This document shows, piece by piece, positions 17,119 to 25,680 of a DNA stretch of 64,000 nt. Source of the DNA: Flavobacterium pisciphilum (lineage in GTDB: Bacteria > Bacteroidota > Bacteroidia > Flavobacteriales > Flavobacteriaceae); the NCBI RefSeq assembly GCF_020905345.1, contig NZ_JAJJMO010000001.1, forward strand, positions 434,001 through 498,000. The letters run 5' to 3'. Made by a program: the position numbers and the translations under genes. Every line of letters starts with the position of its first letter. Within the stretch, counting starts at the first letter, position 1. Under the pieces are notes generated by a model, which searched no databases, had not been told where the DNA came from, and was given only the letters and a program-made list of their open reading frames with translations.

Positions 17119-17808
17119 ATGGATAACATTCAGAATACAATAGACACAATAACAAGACAGGGAATTCTTCCGCTTTACTTCAACACGGATGAGATCATTA
17201 GTTTAGCCATTCTAAGAGCACTCTATAAAGCAGGAATAAAAGCGGTAGAATATACCAATAGAGGTCCTGAAGCAGTAGCAAATTTCAAAAAAATGGTAGC
17301 TATTAGAGATATAGAAGTGCCCGGAATGCTATTAGGAATTGGAACCATAAAAAACATTGAGCAAGCAAAAGAATATTACACTATTGGGGCTGATTTTTTT
17401 ATAAGCCCCGGTTTCGTTCCCGAAGTTGCCCAATTTTTACAAAGCAAAAAAGTACTTTATTGTCCCGGATGCATGACACCTACAGAAATTATAACTGCTG
17501 AGAATGCTGGAATTAAATTTATAAAACTTTTTCCGGGAAACATTCTAACGCCCAAATTCATGAGTAACATTAAAGACCTATTCCCTTCACTATGTTTTAT
17601 GACAACTGGCGGTGTTGATACCACACACACTAGCATTCAGAGCTGGTTTTCTGCAGGAGTTTCAGCAGTTGGATTGGGAAGTAAACTCATTACTAAAGAA
17701 CGTACAGACAACGGAGATTACGATGGTATAGAGAACGAAACTAGAAAGGTTTTGCAAATGATTGAGATCATTCAAAACAATCATTTAAAACACTATAAGT
17801 CGTATTAA
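17119..17808 (+). CDS. KDPG/KHG aldolase family protein
   Basis: Class I aldolase of 229 residues that cleaves 2-keto-3-deoxy-6-phosphogluconate (or 4-hydroxy-2-oxoglutarate) to pyruvate plus an aldehyde. The Schiff-base lysine is K136 in IKFIKLFPGN; the other barrel motifs are VEYTNRGPEA, LGIGTIKN, FFISPGFVPEV, YCPGCMTPTEI and the C-terminal GVSAVGLGSKLI. Slightly longer than E. coli Eda (213). It follows the YhcH-like gene by 5 bp. No KDG kinase or dehydratase is near, so the rest of the pathway must be encoded elsewhere. Confidence 0.92.
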   Translation: MDNIQNTIDTITRQGILPLYFNTDEIISLAILRALYKAGIKAVEYTNRGPEAVANFKKMVAIRDIEVPGMLLGIGTIKNIEQAKEYYTIGADFFISPGFVPEVAQFLQSKKVLYCPGCMTPTEIITAENAGIKFIKLFPGNILTPKFMSNIKDLFPSLCFMTTGGVDTTHTSIQSWFSAGVSAVGLGSKLITKERTDNGDYDGIENETRKVLQMIEIIQNNHLKHYKSY

Positions 17809-17875
17809 AAAAGAAAAAGAATAATATGATTTCTCTTCAATATTTTCTTACTTTGTGTAAACTATTATAACCATT

Positions 17876-18442
17876 ATGACTATGAAAAACTTTAATTTAC
17901 TTTTAATTATCTTATTGACAGCATTTTCAGTTAATGCACAAGATGTTAATTTCGCACCATTGGATACAAGTCCAGTTGACATTAGCTATTATCCAAATAA
18001 AGCAGTTAAATCTAAAAAAACAGATAGCCCATCTGCTCTCATCAAGGTTGTCTATTCAAGACCCTCAGCAAAAGGGCGTGCCATTTTTGGAGAGCTAATA
18101 CCGTTTGGTAAAGTTTGGCGTGTTGGGGCTAACGAAAACACAGAAATCAAATTTTACAAACCTGTTACAATCGGGGGTGTAAACATTCTTCCTGGAACTT
18201 ATAGTTTGTTTGCCATTCCTGAAAAAGACAAATGGACCGTTATTATCAATAGCGAAATAGATTTATGGGGTGCATATGCTTATGATGAAAGTAAAGATAT
18301 TGTTAGAGTAATTGTTCCAATTAAAACAGTATCTACTCCAATTGAAGCTTTATCAATTGCTTTTACCAACAAAGGTTCAGTAGCCAATCTAGTAATTGGT
18401 TGGGATAAAACAACTGTTGAAGTTCCGATAACTATTAAATAA
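17876..18442 (+). CDS. DUF2911 family exported protein
   Basis: Predicted secreted or periplasmic protein of 188 residues. The signal peptide is at about 1-22 (FNLLLIILLTAFSVNAQ). The family core VVYSRPSAKGRAIFGELI and PFGKVWRVGANENTEIKF is unmistakable for DUF2911, followed by ILPGTYSLFAIPEKDKWTVI. No biochemical role is known. It lies 67 bp after the aldolase gene and may or may not be part of that transcript; it ends in a long inverted repeat shared with the convergent AraC gene. Confidence 0.9.
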   Translation: MTMKNFNLLLIILLTAFSVNAQDVNFAPLDTSPVDISYYPNKAVKSKKTDSPSALIKVVYSRPSAKGRAIFGELIPFGKVWRVGANENTEIKFYKPVTIGGVNILPGTYSLFAIPEKDKWTVIINSEIDLWGAYAYDESKDIVRVIVPIKTVSTPIEALSIAFTNKGSVANLVIGWDKTTVEVPITIK

Positions 18443-18456
18443 TTAATACAGTCTGG

Positions 18457-18518
18457 GAAGTGAAATGTAGTTTGTAAAAAAATAAAAATTTAATTTTTCA
18501 TGTTTTACATTTCACTTC
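18457..18518. terminator. Long inverted repeat between DUF2911 and araC-like genes
   Basis: GAAGTGAAATGTA (18457-18469) is the exact reverse complement of 18506-18518, with a 36-nt AT-rich loop. The right arm overlaps the last codons and stop of the AraC-family gene. It probably ends both convergent transcripts. Confidence 0.55.
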
Positions 18519-19365
18519 TCACATTATACATTTTCCGAACATCCTTTGGATTAAGCCCAGTTTGTTTTTTTAGAAATTTATTAAAATGACTTACATCCGA
18601 AAATCCAAACTCATTACTTATTTCCTTCATTAAAACAGCACTGTGTTTCAGACGATTTTCAATCAATTTATACTTATAATCATCAATATATTTTTTAATA
18701 GAGCCACCCGTTTGTCGCTTAAACAAACTACTTAAATGATTGGGAGCCATATTAAAATGAGTTGATAAAACCATCAGATTCAAATTAGTTGGCACACGAA
18801 TCTCCTTGTGTATATAATTCATAATCCCAACAAGCAAGCCTTCATTCAAAATTGCATTAGTACCTAAAGACTGAAAAGCATTTTTCTTGATTACCGCAAA
18901 TACACTACGTATTAGATACAGAAGGACTTCGTGAGAACCATTCTTACTCCCTCCATCCCATTCGCTAACAATCAGCCGCATAAGATGATTTATTTTGTCT
19001 AACTCTTGGGCAGAGTCAACCAGTTTCCCATCCTGAGTATTACTTATACCAAGCAATTGATCTAAGACTTTATTCCATTCATTTTTAGCAGTATCAGATG
19101 ATGTTCCGTCAAGATAACGATTGTTAAATTTTAATACACTAAACTCCGTTTCTTTATCTATTATAAAAAGATGGTAGTCTGATGGACATAACAAAAAAAT
19201 GCAAGGGCCTTTATACGTCACTTCACCTCCATTTAGCTGATGCAATCCATTACCTGAGTGAATAAAAACAAGCTCAAAATGATTGTGATTATGAACCGGA
19301 AACGGCCATGTTTCGGTTGTAAAATGCCGAATAAATAAAGGAGTATGCTGAATAAACCGTTCCAC
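18505..19365 (-). CDS. AraC family transcriptional regulator
   Basis: DNA-binding regulator of 286 residues: an N-terminal cupin-type sensor (about 15-95, WPFPVHNHNHFELVFIHSG) and two C-terminal AraC helix-turn-helix units (about 185-280; NLNLMVLSTHFNMAPNHLSS, then SDVSHFNKFLKKQTGLNPKD). It is divergent from an MFS transporter gene 83 bp away and most likely controls it. The His-rich cupin motif HNHNHFE suggests sensing of a small ligand; which one is unknown. Confidence 0.92.
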   Translation of the reverse strand: MERFIQHTPLFIRHFTTETWPFPVHNHNHFELVFIHSGNGLHQLNGGEVTYKGPCIFLLCPSDYHLFIIDKETEFSVLKFNNRYLDGTSSDTAKNEWNKVLDQLLGISNTQDGKLVDSAQELDKINHLMRLIVSEWDGGSKNGSHEVLLYLIRSVFAVIKKNAFQSLGTNAILNEGLLVGIMNYIHKEIRVPTNLNLMVLSTHFNMAPNHLSSLFKRQTGGSIKKYIDDYKYKLIENRLKHSAVLMKEISNEFGFSDVSHFNKFLKKQTGLNPKDVRKMYNVRSEM

Positions 19366-19428
19366 TAATTGTTGTTTTTTTTACAAAAATAGAGTTTAAA
19401 TGTACAATTTTTAGTTTTAAGAGTACGA

Positions 19429-19436
19429 TAGCTTTG
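19429..19436 (+). promoter_or_regulatory. Bacteroidota -7 element of the MFS gene
   Basis: TAGCTTTG matches TAnnTTTG and ends 12 nt before the ATG at 19449, implying a very short leader. It lies in the 83-bp spacer shared with the divergent araC-like gene. Confidence 0.55.
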
Positions 19437-19448
19437 CAAAAAAAGTTT

Positions 19449-20615
19449 ATGACAAAAACAAGTTTCAAGCTAGCAGTGATTCCACTTATGGCGGTATCAG
19501 CAGGTGTAATCGTTGCCAATATATATTATAACCAACCCATACTTCAAGCAATTGCTTTATCGCTTAAAGTAACCGAAACGCAAATTGGAAAAATTTCGAT
19601 GCTGTCTCAGTTAGGATATGGACTAGGAATGTTCTTTTTGCTTCCTCTTGGAGATAAAGTCAATCGAAAAAATCTTATCCTATTATTATGCGGTTTATTG
19701 GTACTCACTTTGTTTTTTATAACACTAACATCGTCATTAACGGCATTATATATTCTAAGCTTTTTTGTTGGTCTATTCTCAACACCTGCACAAATTATAC
19801 TGCCTATGGCTGCAACTTTGGGTAAAGAAAATAGAGGTAAAAATGTAGGCGTAGTCTTTAGCGGAATCTTGGTTGGAATATTAGGAGCACGTGTCATTAG
19901 CGGTTTTATAACAGAACTGCTTGGATGGCGTTATGTTTTTGGGATATCTGGAATAATGGTACTTGCCGTTACACTTATGCTAAAGCTGTACTTACCAGAA
20001 GTGCCTTCAAAATTTAAAGGCAGCTATTTTCATCTTATCAAATCAACTTTGGCACTCATCCCAAAATATCCAGTTTTAAGACAAACAGCGCTTTTAGGTT
20101 CATTCACATTTGGTGTGTTTTGCTCCTTTTGGACAACACTTACTTTTCATCTTAGCAGTCCACCTTTAAATTATCATACAGGAATAATAGGACTCTTTGG
20201 TTTAATTGCTATCGGTGGTGCATTGGTTGCTCCATATTTTGGCAAAATAGCTGATAAAGGCAATGTAAGAAGCTCGTTAATCACAACTGTTTCTATGATT
20301 ATAGGAAGCATTATACTCCTAAAATTATTCCCGTATTCTATTCCTGTTTTAATACTTAGTGTTTTCTTTTTAGATATTGGTGTACAAGCAACCCAAATTA
20401 CTAATTTTACACGTATATATAGTTTACACGAAGAAGCACATAGTAGACTAAATACCATATACATGACAACCTATTTTATTGGTGCTGCAATTGGTACTTA
20501 CTTCGGACTTTTGAGTTGGAAATTAGGAAAATGGGATATGGCAACATGGCAAATGCTTTTATGGAGTAGTATTGCATTAATAATAGTAATTTTTTCAAAC
20601 AAACGTAAAGCATGA
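19449..20615 (+). CDS. MFS transporter (DHA1-type)
   Basis: Twelve-helix major facilitator of 388 residues, of the drug/sugar efflux group. The start is the ATG at 19449 (MTKTSFKLAVIPLMAVSAGV); an in-frame TTG at 19434 lies inside the -7 box and is rejected. Family motifs: LPLGDKVNRKNLILLL between helices 2 and 3 (motif A) and a loop with LPEVPSKFKGS in the middle. Its stop overlaps the ATG of the next gene by 4 nt (ATGA), so translation is coupled to the phosphoesterase. Divergent AraC-type regulator. Confidence 0.9.
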   Translation: MTKTSFKLAVIPLMAVSAGVIVANIYYNQPILQAIALSLKVTETQIGKISMLSQLGYGLGMFFLLPLGDKVNRKNLILLLCGLLVLTLFFITLTSSLTALYILSFFVGLFSTPAQIILPMAATLGKENRGKNVGVVFSGILVGILGARVISGFITELLGWRYVFGISGIMVLAVTLMLKLYLPEVPSKFKGSYFHLIKSTLALIPKYPVLRQTALLGSFTFGVFCSFWTTLTFHLSSPPLNYHTGIIGLFGLIAIGGALVAPYFGKIADKGNVRSSLITTVSMIIGSIILLKLFPYSIPVLILSVFFLDIGVQATQITNFTRIYSLHEEAHSRLNTIYMTTYFIGAAIGTYFGLLSWKLGKWDMATWQMLLWSSIALIIVIFSNKRKA

Positions 20616-21367
20616 AGAACATAGCAATAATTAGTGATATACATGGCAATTTACCAGCACTAAAAACAGTTCTAGAAGATATAAAACAAAGAAATGTAGA
20701 TCAAATATATTGCTTAGGGGATTTAGTCGATTTTGCACCTTGGCACAATGAAGTTATAGAACAAATTAAAGAATTAGAAATCCCTTGCTTAATGGGCAAC
20801 CATGACGAGCGTATTGCTTTTGATTATGAAGTAACCCCATTACCAAAACACAATCCAGAGGAAAGAGAAGCGCGTACTAACGGGATAAATTATACAAAGC
20901 AAAGTATAAAACCTGAAAATAAAGAATTCTTAAAAACACTTCCCGAAAGGTTTACCCTAAACTTTATAGTTTCAGGGAAAAACACAAAAGTTCTATTAGT
21001 ACACGCCAGCACCAGAAGCAACGATGAATATATTTACGAAAATCATGACCTAGCAGATATTCAATCGATGCTTGCTCATGAAAAAGCTGACATCATTATT
21101 ATGGGACACACCCACAAACCATACGTAAGACATGTAGAAGCTACTGAAAATTCTCCCGCTGGAACCTTAATAAATTGTGGTTCTGTAGGTCGTTCCAGAG
21201 AAAACAATCCATTGGCAACATATTTAATATTACATATTAATGGAGAAGAAATTGTTCCTGAAATTATCAAACTAAGGTATCCGATAGAAGAAGTAATAAG
21301 AGCAATAGAAGAAAGTCCTATTCCGAATTTTTATTCTGAATTTCTAAAAAAAGACATAACAGTATAA
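20612..21367 (+). CDS. Metallophosphoesterase (YfcE/MJ0936-like)
   Basis: Dinuclear metal-dependent phosphodiesterase of 251 residues, cytoplasmic. All five calcineurin-type blocks are present: SDIHGN (8-13), CLGDLVDF, MGNHDER, LLVHAST and MGHTHKP. The fold and length match the bacterial YfcE/MJ0936 group, which act on simple phosphodiesters. It overlaps the MFS gene by 4 nt. The functional link with the transporter is not obvious; perhaps the pair processes an imported or exported phosphorylated compound (inference). Confidence 0.9.
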   Translation: MKNIAIISDIHGNLPALKTVLEDIKQRNVDQIYCLGDLVDFAPWHNEVIEQIKELEIPCLMGNHDERIAFDYEVTPLPKHNPEEREARTNGINYTKQSIKPENKEFLKTLPERFTLNFIVSGKNTKVLLVHASTRSNDEYIYENHDLADIQSMLAHEKADIIIMGHTHKPYVRHVEATENSPAGTLINCGSVGRSRENNPLATYLILHINGEEIVPEIIKLRYPIEEVIRAIEESPIPNFYSEFLKKDITV

Positions 21368-21573
21368 TTCAATTATTTAACTTCCAAATCATACTTGGCG
21401 TAAATAAAAAAGGTATCAAAAAGTCATAATTTTATAGAAATGTCATTCGTTTTAAAATCAATGCTATTCTATCTAAAAAGGGCCTTTATAAATCACATCC
21501 AACAGCTATATTTTATATATAAACAACAAAATCATTTAAATAAATATTATATTGCGATACAAATCAACACAAT

Positions 21574-22200
21574 ATGATGGGTTTAAAAAACAGTAGTAAA
21601 AAAACAAAAGCCGCATTTATACTGGCAATTGTAATGTTAATTATAATACTAAGTACCTTTAACACACTACGAAACGCCGAAACCACCAACGAAAACATCA
21701 ATGCAATTTATAAAGATCGTTTAGTAGTTTCGACCTATATTTTTCATTATGCTAATGAATTAAACCTTGTAAAAGCAAGTGCTGTCAAAAACAATAATGA
21801 CACCGAAAAAGCCGATGCAATTATTACATCTATTCATAATATAAAGGCAATAAACTTATTATACCATAAAACAGTTTTAACTCCCAAAGAGAAAGAAGAT
21901 TTTGGAGTTTTTATTGCTATCTGTGACAAAATAAACAAGCAAGCACAAAAAAAGCAATGGCAAGAAGTTGAAAAACTGGCAGATCAAGCATTAGTTACTT
22001 TAGAATCCCTTTCTAAAATTCAGGTAGACGAAGCCAAATTACAATTAGAAAATGCTAATAAAACATATAATCAGTACAATATGCTGGCACAACTAGAAAT
22101 TGCCCTTTTAATAGTTTTGGGTATTGCCATAATCTATTTGTTACTAACCAAAAGACACAAACGCGTCATTAAAATTCCCGAAGGACCTAGTCTTAATTAG
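21574..22200 (+). CDS. Membrane protein with a 4HB_MCP-type four-helix sensor domain and no output domain
   Basis: Protein of 208 residues: helix 1 at about 13-30 (FILAIVMLIIILSTF), an extracytoplasmic helical domain at about 31-170, helix 2 at about 172-190 (LEIALLIVLGIAIIYLLL), and a short basic tail. The domain resembles the ligand-binding four-helix bundle of chemoreceptors and histidine kinases. There is no HAMP, methyl-accepting or kinase part, so it would need a partner or act as a stress-related envelope protein. It stands alone with a strong terminator. Confidence 0.75.
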   Translation: MMGLKNSSKKTKAAFILAIVMLIIILSTFNTLRNAETTNENINAIYKDRLVVSTYIFHYANELNLVKASAVKNNNDTEKADAIITSIHNIKAINLLYHKTVLTPKEKEDFGVFIAICDKINKQAQKKQWQEVEKLADQALVTLESLSKIQVDEAKLQLENANKTYNQYNMLAQLEIALLIVLGIAIIYLLLTKRHKRVIKIPEGPSLN

Positions 22201-22230
22201 TCAAAAAACGCGTTACTTAAACTTTTTAAG

Positions 22231-22266
22231 CCCGTGAATGCAAAAAATAAAACTTGCATTCACGGG
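22231..22266 (+). terminator. Rho-independent terminator
   Basis: CCCGTGAATGCAA (22231-22243) pairs perfectly with 22254-22266 around a 10-nt loop and is followed by TTTTCTTT. It is 30 bp past the four-helix protein stop. Confidence 0.92.
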
Positions 22267-22650
22267 TTTTCTTTATGTTTTATGACCTCCTACTTCATCA
22301 AATTTAAATATTAAATCAAAAAAATCCATTTCATGATTTAAATCATGAAATAAAATTTGGTTCAACAATATCTTTACAAAGTAAAATCCCATAATTATAT
22401 TTTAAATAATTAAGATTTAAAATGTTATAAGAACAATTGTAGTAAAAATTAAGGAATAATTTTCTTCTAGATCGAATACAATATTTTTAAAATTGTAAAA
22501 AACTGTCGTTGCCCCCCATCAAAGCAAGGCAATTTATAAAATACGTTTTCGGTTTGGAAGTTTTTTATTTCAAAATTCAGTTAAAAAAGTAAATAAGATA
22601 ATTTAGATATTCTGCACATGTAGTTTAAGAATATCGATAAAAATAAATAC
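22267..22650 (+). promoter_or_regulatory. nadA upstream region with a perfect 24-bp palindrome
   Basis: A 384-bp non-coding stretch. At 22328-22351 the half ATTTCATGATTT is followed directly by its exact reverse complement. Just downstream, TATCTTTAC at 22369-22377 is one base off the Bacteroidota -7 consensus (TAnnTTTG), so the palindrome would overlap the -33 region. If that is the promoter, nadA has a leader of about 270 nt. I see nothing else distinct here. Confidence 0.5.
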
Positions 22651-23583
22651 ATGGATAAATCATTTTTAATTTCTGAAATAAATCGTTTAAAACAAGAAAA
22701 AAATGCGGTTATCCTCGCTCATTATTATCAAGAAAAAGACATACAAGATATTGCCGATTTTGTAGGTGATAGTCTTGAATTATCAAAAAAGGCAGCTACT
22801 ACAGATGCAGCTACAATCGTTTTTGCAGGAGTATATTTCATGGCAGAAACAGCCAAAATTATCAACCCAAATAAAAAAGTACTCTTACCAGATCTCACTG
22901 CAGGATGTTCTTTGGCAGATGGATGCTCCCCTACTAATTTTAAGAAATTAAAAGAGTTATTCCCAAAACATGTAGTAGTTACCTATATCAATTCTTCGGC
23001 AGAAATAAAAGCGATGAGTGATTGGGTATGCACTTCCTCCAATGCAAAAAAAATTATAGAAGCAATTCCAAAAGAACAAGAGATAATTTTTGCTCCTGAT
23101 AAAAATTTAGGGATGTATCTAAAAAAAGAAACAAATCGCGATTTATTACTTTGGGATGGTTCATGCATTGTTCATGAGGCATTTTCACTCGATAAATTAA
23201 TCGAAATATACAATACAAACCCGACCGCAAAAATTGTTGCCCATCCAGAATCAGAAAGGCATATTCTGGAAACAGCACATTATATTGGGTCAACATCCGG
23301 AATGCTCAATTTTATCAAGAATGATCCAGCTACAACTTTTATTGTAGCAACAGAAGCAGGAATCCTACACCAACTTGCGAAAGACGCACCGCAAAAAATA
23401 ATTATTCCGGCTCCATCACACGAAGATAATACCTGCGCATGCAGCGAATGTGCTTTTATGAAAGTCAACACTTTAGAAAAGCTTTATTTATGTCTGAAAA
23501 ATGAAAGTCCAGAAATTAGCATCAATGAAGAATTACGAGTAGAAGCTATAAAGCCTATAAACAGAATGCTCAATATGCCTTAA
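22651..23583 (+). CDS. nadA: Quinolinate synthase
   Basis: [4Fe-4S] enzyme condensing iminoaspartate with dihydroxyacetone phosphate to quinolinate, in de novo NAD synthesis. At 310 residues it belongs to the short NadA type. Cluster ligands: Cys86 (in [10 protein letters not shown]), Cys172 (WDGSCIVHE), and a third from C262-x-C264-x2-C267 in [11 protein letters not shown], most likely Cys267 because it precedes the conserved MKVNTLEKL. Substrate motifs [20 protein letters not shown] are near the N-terminus. It is followed after 18 bp by nadB. The nadC gene is not in the window. Confidence 0.97.
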   Translation: MDKSFLISEINRLKQEKNAVILAHYYQEKDIQDIADFVGDSLELSKKAATTDAATIVFAGVYFMAETAKIINPNKKVLLPDLTAGCSLADGCSPTNFKKLKELFPKHVVVTYINSSAEIKAMSDWVCTSSNAKKIIEAIPKEQEIIFAPDKNLGMYLKKETNRDLLLWDGSCIVHEAFSLDKLIEIYNTNPTAKIVAHPESERHILETAHYIGSTSGMLNFIKNDPATTFIVATEAGILHQLAKDAPQKIIIPAPSHEDNTCACSECAFMKVNTLEKLYLCLKNESPEISINEELRVEAIKPINRMLNMP

Positions 23584-23601
23584 ATATCTAAATTAATCAA
23601 A

Positions 23602-25125
23602 ATGAAGAAAGCAGATATACTTATAATTGGTTCAGGAATAGCAGGTTTATTTTTTGCCATAAAAACAGCAAAAAAACGCCCCGATTTGTCTATCACAATA
23701 ATGACAAAAGAAAAAGCTCAAAACTCCAATACGCAAATGGCACAAGGAGGCATTGCCGTAGTTACTGATCAAATTGGCGATAGTTTTGAACAACACATTC
23801 AAGATACCATACAATCTGGCGGAGGGCTTTGTGATGAAGAAATTGTAAAAATGGTAATCAATCAAGCACCAGAGCGATTAAAAGAGCTTATTGATATTGG
23901 TGTTTCTTTTGATAAAGAGAAATCAGGAATATGGAATTTAGGCTTAGAAGGTGGACATTCGCAACATCGAATCTTGCATCATAAAGATGTATCTGGAGCA
24001 GAAATTGAAAAGAAATTAATCGATAACATAAATCAACTCTCTAATATTACACTATTAGAAAACCATTTGGTTATTGATATAAATACTAAAAAAAACAAAG
24101 GCAATCCGTATAGTACAGGAGCTTTTTATTGTGACAAAATCAATAATCGAATAAAATACATACAAGCTAAAACTATAGTTTTGAGCACTGGAGGATGTGG
24201 ACAGCTATTTAAGAATACTACAAATCCAGAAATTGCAACAGGAGATGGAATTGCAATAGCATCAAGGGCAGGCGCCTTAATAAAAGACATACAATACATC
24301 CAATTTCATCCCACAGCACTATATGAAGGAGATAAAAATCCATTCTTTTTAATTTCAGAAGCAGTAAGAGGTTTTGGAGCACATATCGTTAATGAAGACA
24401 AAAAACGTTTTATATTCAAATATGATACTCGTGGGGAATTAGCAACTAGAGATATTGTTTCACAAGCAATAAGCGAAGAACTAGAAACATCAGGAAAACA
24501 GCATGTTTATTTAGATTGTCGTCATTTGGATTTTGAAGCGTTTTATTCTCATTTTCCATCCATTACAGATTATTGTCAGACAATCGGATTAAACCCAAAA
24601 ATAGACCTAATTCCTATTGTTCCAGTAGCACATTATCAATGTGGCGGTATCAATGTCAATAAAAATTCAGAAACAAACATAAAAAACCTGTATGCTATAG
24701 GCGAATGTTCCAGAACAGGATTACATGGCAAAAATAGGCTGGCTTCAAACTCATTATTAGAGGCTTTAGTCTTCTCACACCAAGCTTCAGAACATATTGA
24801 GAGTACTATCGATGACGTATCTTTTTCATCAAAAAACCTCATGTTAGATTTCGATGAGCCTTTAATTAATATGCACTCAAATAATTTTGTAGAACTTAAA
24901 AAAGAACTACAAACATTGATGACTACATTTTACAATAATAAAGATGCCGATTTTAGAAAAATACTAGACAAAATAGAATCGATGAAAATGAAAACTGTCA
25001 CATTATTATTCGAAAAACAAAAGATTACAACACAGCTAGTGGAATTTACAAATATGATTACAGTAGCCAAAATTGTTATAGAAGACAATATGCAGCAGCA
25101 TTTCAAAAAAAGTCCATCATATTAA
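23602..25125 (+). CDS. nadB: L-aspartate oxidase
   Basis: FAD enzyme that oxidises aspartate to iminoaspartate, the substrate handed to NadA. 507 residues. The FAD-binding dinucleotide fold is ILIIGSGIAGLFFAI at 6-20; NTQMAQGGIAVV, LGLEGGHSQHRILHH, VLSTGGCGQLF, and HPTALYEG match the succinate dehydrogenase/NadB flavoprotein superfamily, and the C-terminal part has NLYAIGECSRTGLHGKNRLA. It forms a two-gene operon with nadA and ends at a strong bidirectional terminator. Confidence 0.96.
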   Translation: MKKADILIIGSGIAGLFFAIKTAKKRPDLSITIMTKEKAQNSNTQMAQGGIAVVTDQIGDSFEQHIQDTIQSGGGLCDEEIVKMVINQAPERLKELIDIGVSFDKEKSGIWNLGLEGGHSQHRILHHKDVSGAEIEKKLIDNINQLSNITLLENHLVIDINTKKNKGNPYSTGAFYCDKINNRIKYIQAKTIVLSTGGCGQLFKNTTNPEIATGDGIAIASRAGALIKDIQYIQFHPTALYEGDKNPFFLISEAVRGFGAHIVNEDKKRFIFKYDTRGELATRDIVSQAISEELETSGKQHVYLDCRHLDFEAFYSHFPSITDYCQTIGLNPKIDLIPIVPVAHYQCGGINVNKNSETNIKNLYAIGECSRTGLHGKNRLASNSLLEALVFSHQASEHIESTIDDVSFSSKNLMLDFDEPLINMHSNNFVELKKELQTLMTTFYNNKDADFRKILDKIESMKMKTVTLLFEKQKITTQLVEFTNMITVAKIVIEDNMQQHFKKSPSY

Positions 25126-25245
25126 ATATGATTTGCAAAAATCCCACTGAATACAAAGAAATATAGATGTAAGGTAAAACCATCTTTTTAGACTTTACAA
25201 TTTATATTATAAAATTTTGCCCCCAATAGAAACTTAACCACCACA

Positions 25246-25282
25246 AAAAAAGCCACTTGTAAATTTCACAAGTGGCTTTTTT
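25246..25282. terminator. Bidirectional terminator after nadB
   Basis: AAAAAAGCCACTTGT (25246-25260) pairs perfectly with 25268-25282 around AAATTTC. The A-run before and T-run after make it functional in both directions. Confidence 0.92.
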
Positions 25283-25299
25283 CTTTTAAAACTATACAG

Positions 25300-25350
25300 T
25301 CTCAGTGTTCAGTTCTCAGTGTTCAGTCACAGTTGTCAGTTACAGTGCCC
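25300..25350. repeat. CAGT-type short repeat array, part 1
   Basis: Tandem imperfect units (CAGTCTCAGTGTTCAGTTCT, then CAGTGTTCAGTCACAGTTGT) fill the spacer after the nadB terminator. Same family as at 4738-4848. Confidence 0.75.
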
Positions 25351-25354
25351 AATC

Positions 25355-25599
25355 TTTGAGGTTTTAAATAAAAATTAAACACATCAGTAAAAACATCAAA
25401 ACAAATAGAGTATTCACTCGAAATGAAAAATCCTCTAAATCTGCTAAATCTGCGTGCTAAAAAACAGTTCTCAGTCTCTGAAGTTTTAAATAAAAATTAA
25501 ACACATCAGTAAAAAACATCAAAACAAATAGAGTATTTACTCACAATGAAAAATCCCCAAAATCTGCTAAATCTGCGTGCTAAAAAACAGTTCTCAGTT
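25355..25599. repeat. Two tandem copies of a roughly 122-bp unit
   Basis: The segment from about 25355 to 25476 is repeated from about 25477 to 25599 with a few substitutions and one inserted A. Shared landmarks: GTTTTAAATAAAAATTAAAC (25361 and 25483) and CTGCTAAATCTGCGTGCTAA (25441 and 25564). The offset is 122-123 bp. Each copy ends in CAGTTCTCAGT. The sub-motif CTAAATCTGCTAAATCTGCG also occurs at about 37772. Confidence 0.85.
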
Positions 25600-25680
25600 T
25601 CAGTCACAGTACTCAGTCACAGCTCTCAGTTGCAGTTTCCTGTTTCATATCTCACTTCTAACATTTCACATCTCCCCCCC
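25600..25680. repeat. CAGT-type short repeat array, part 2, ending in a poly-C run
   Basis: CAGTCACAGTACTCAGTCAC and similar units continue up to the stop codon of the MFS gene on the other strand. Eight C in a row occupy 25674-25681, touching the stop codon. Confidence 0.7.

Noticed and set aside
25300..25680. CRISPR-like array
   Set aside because: Units are short, irregular and directly joined, without regular unique spacers, and no cas genes are present.
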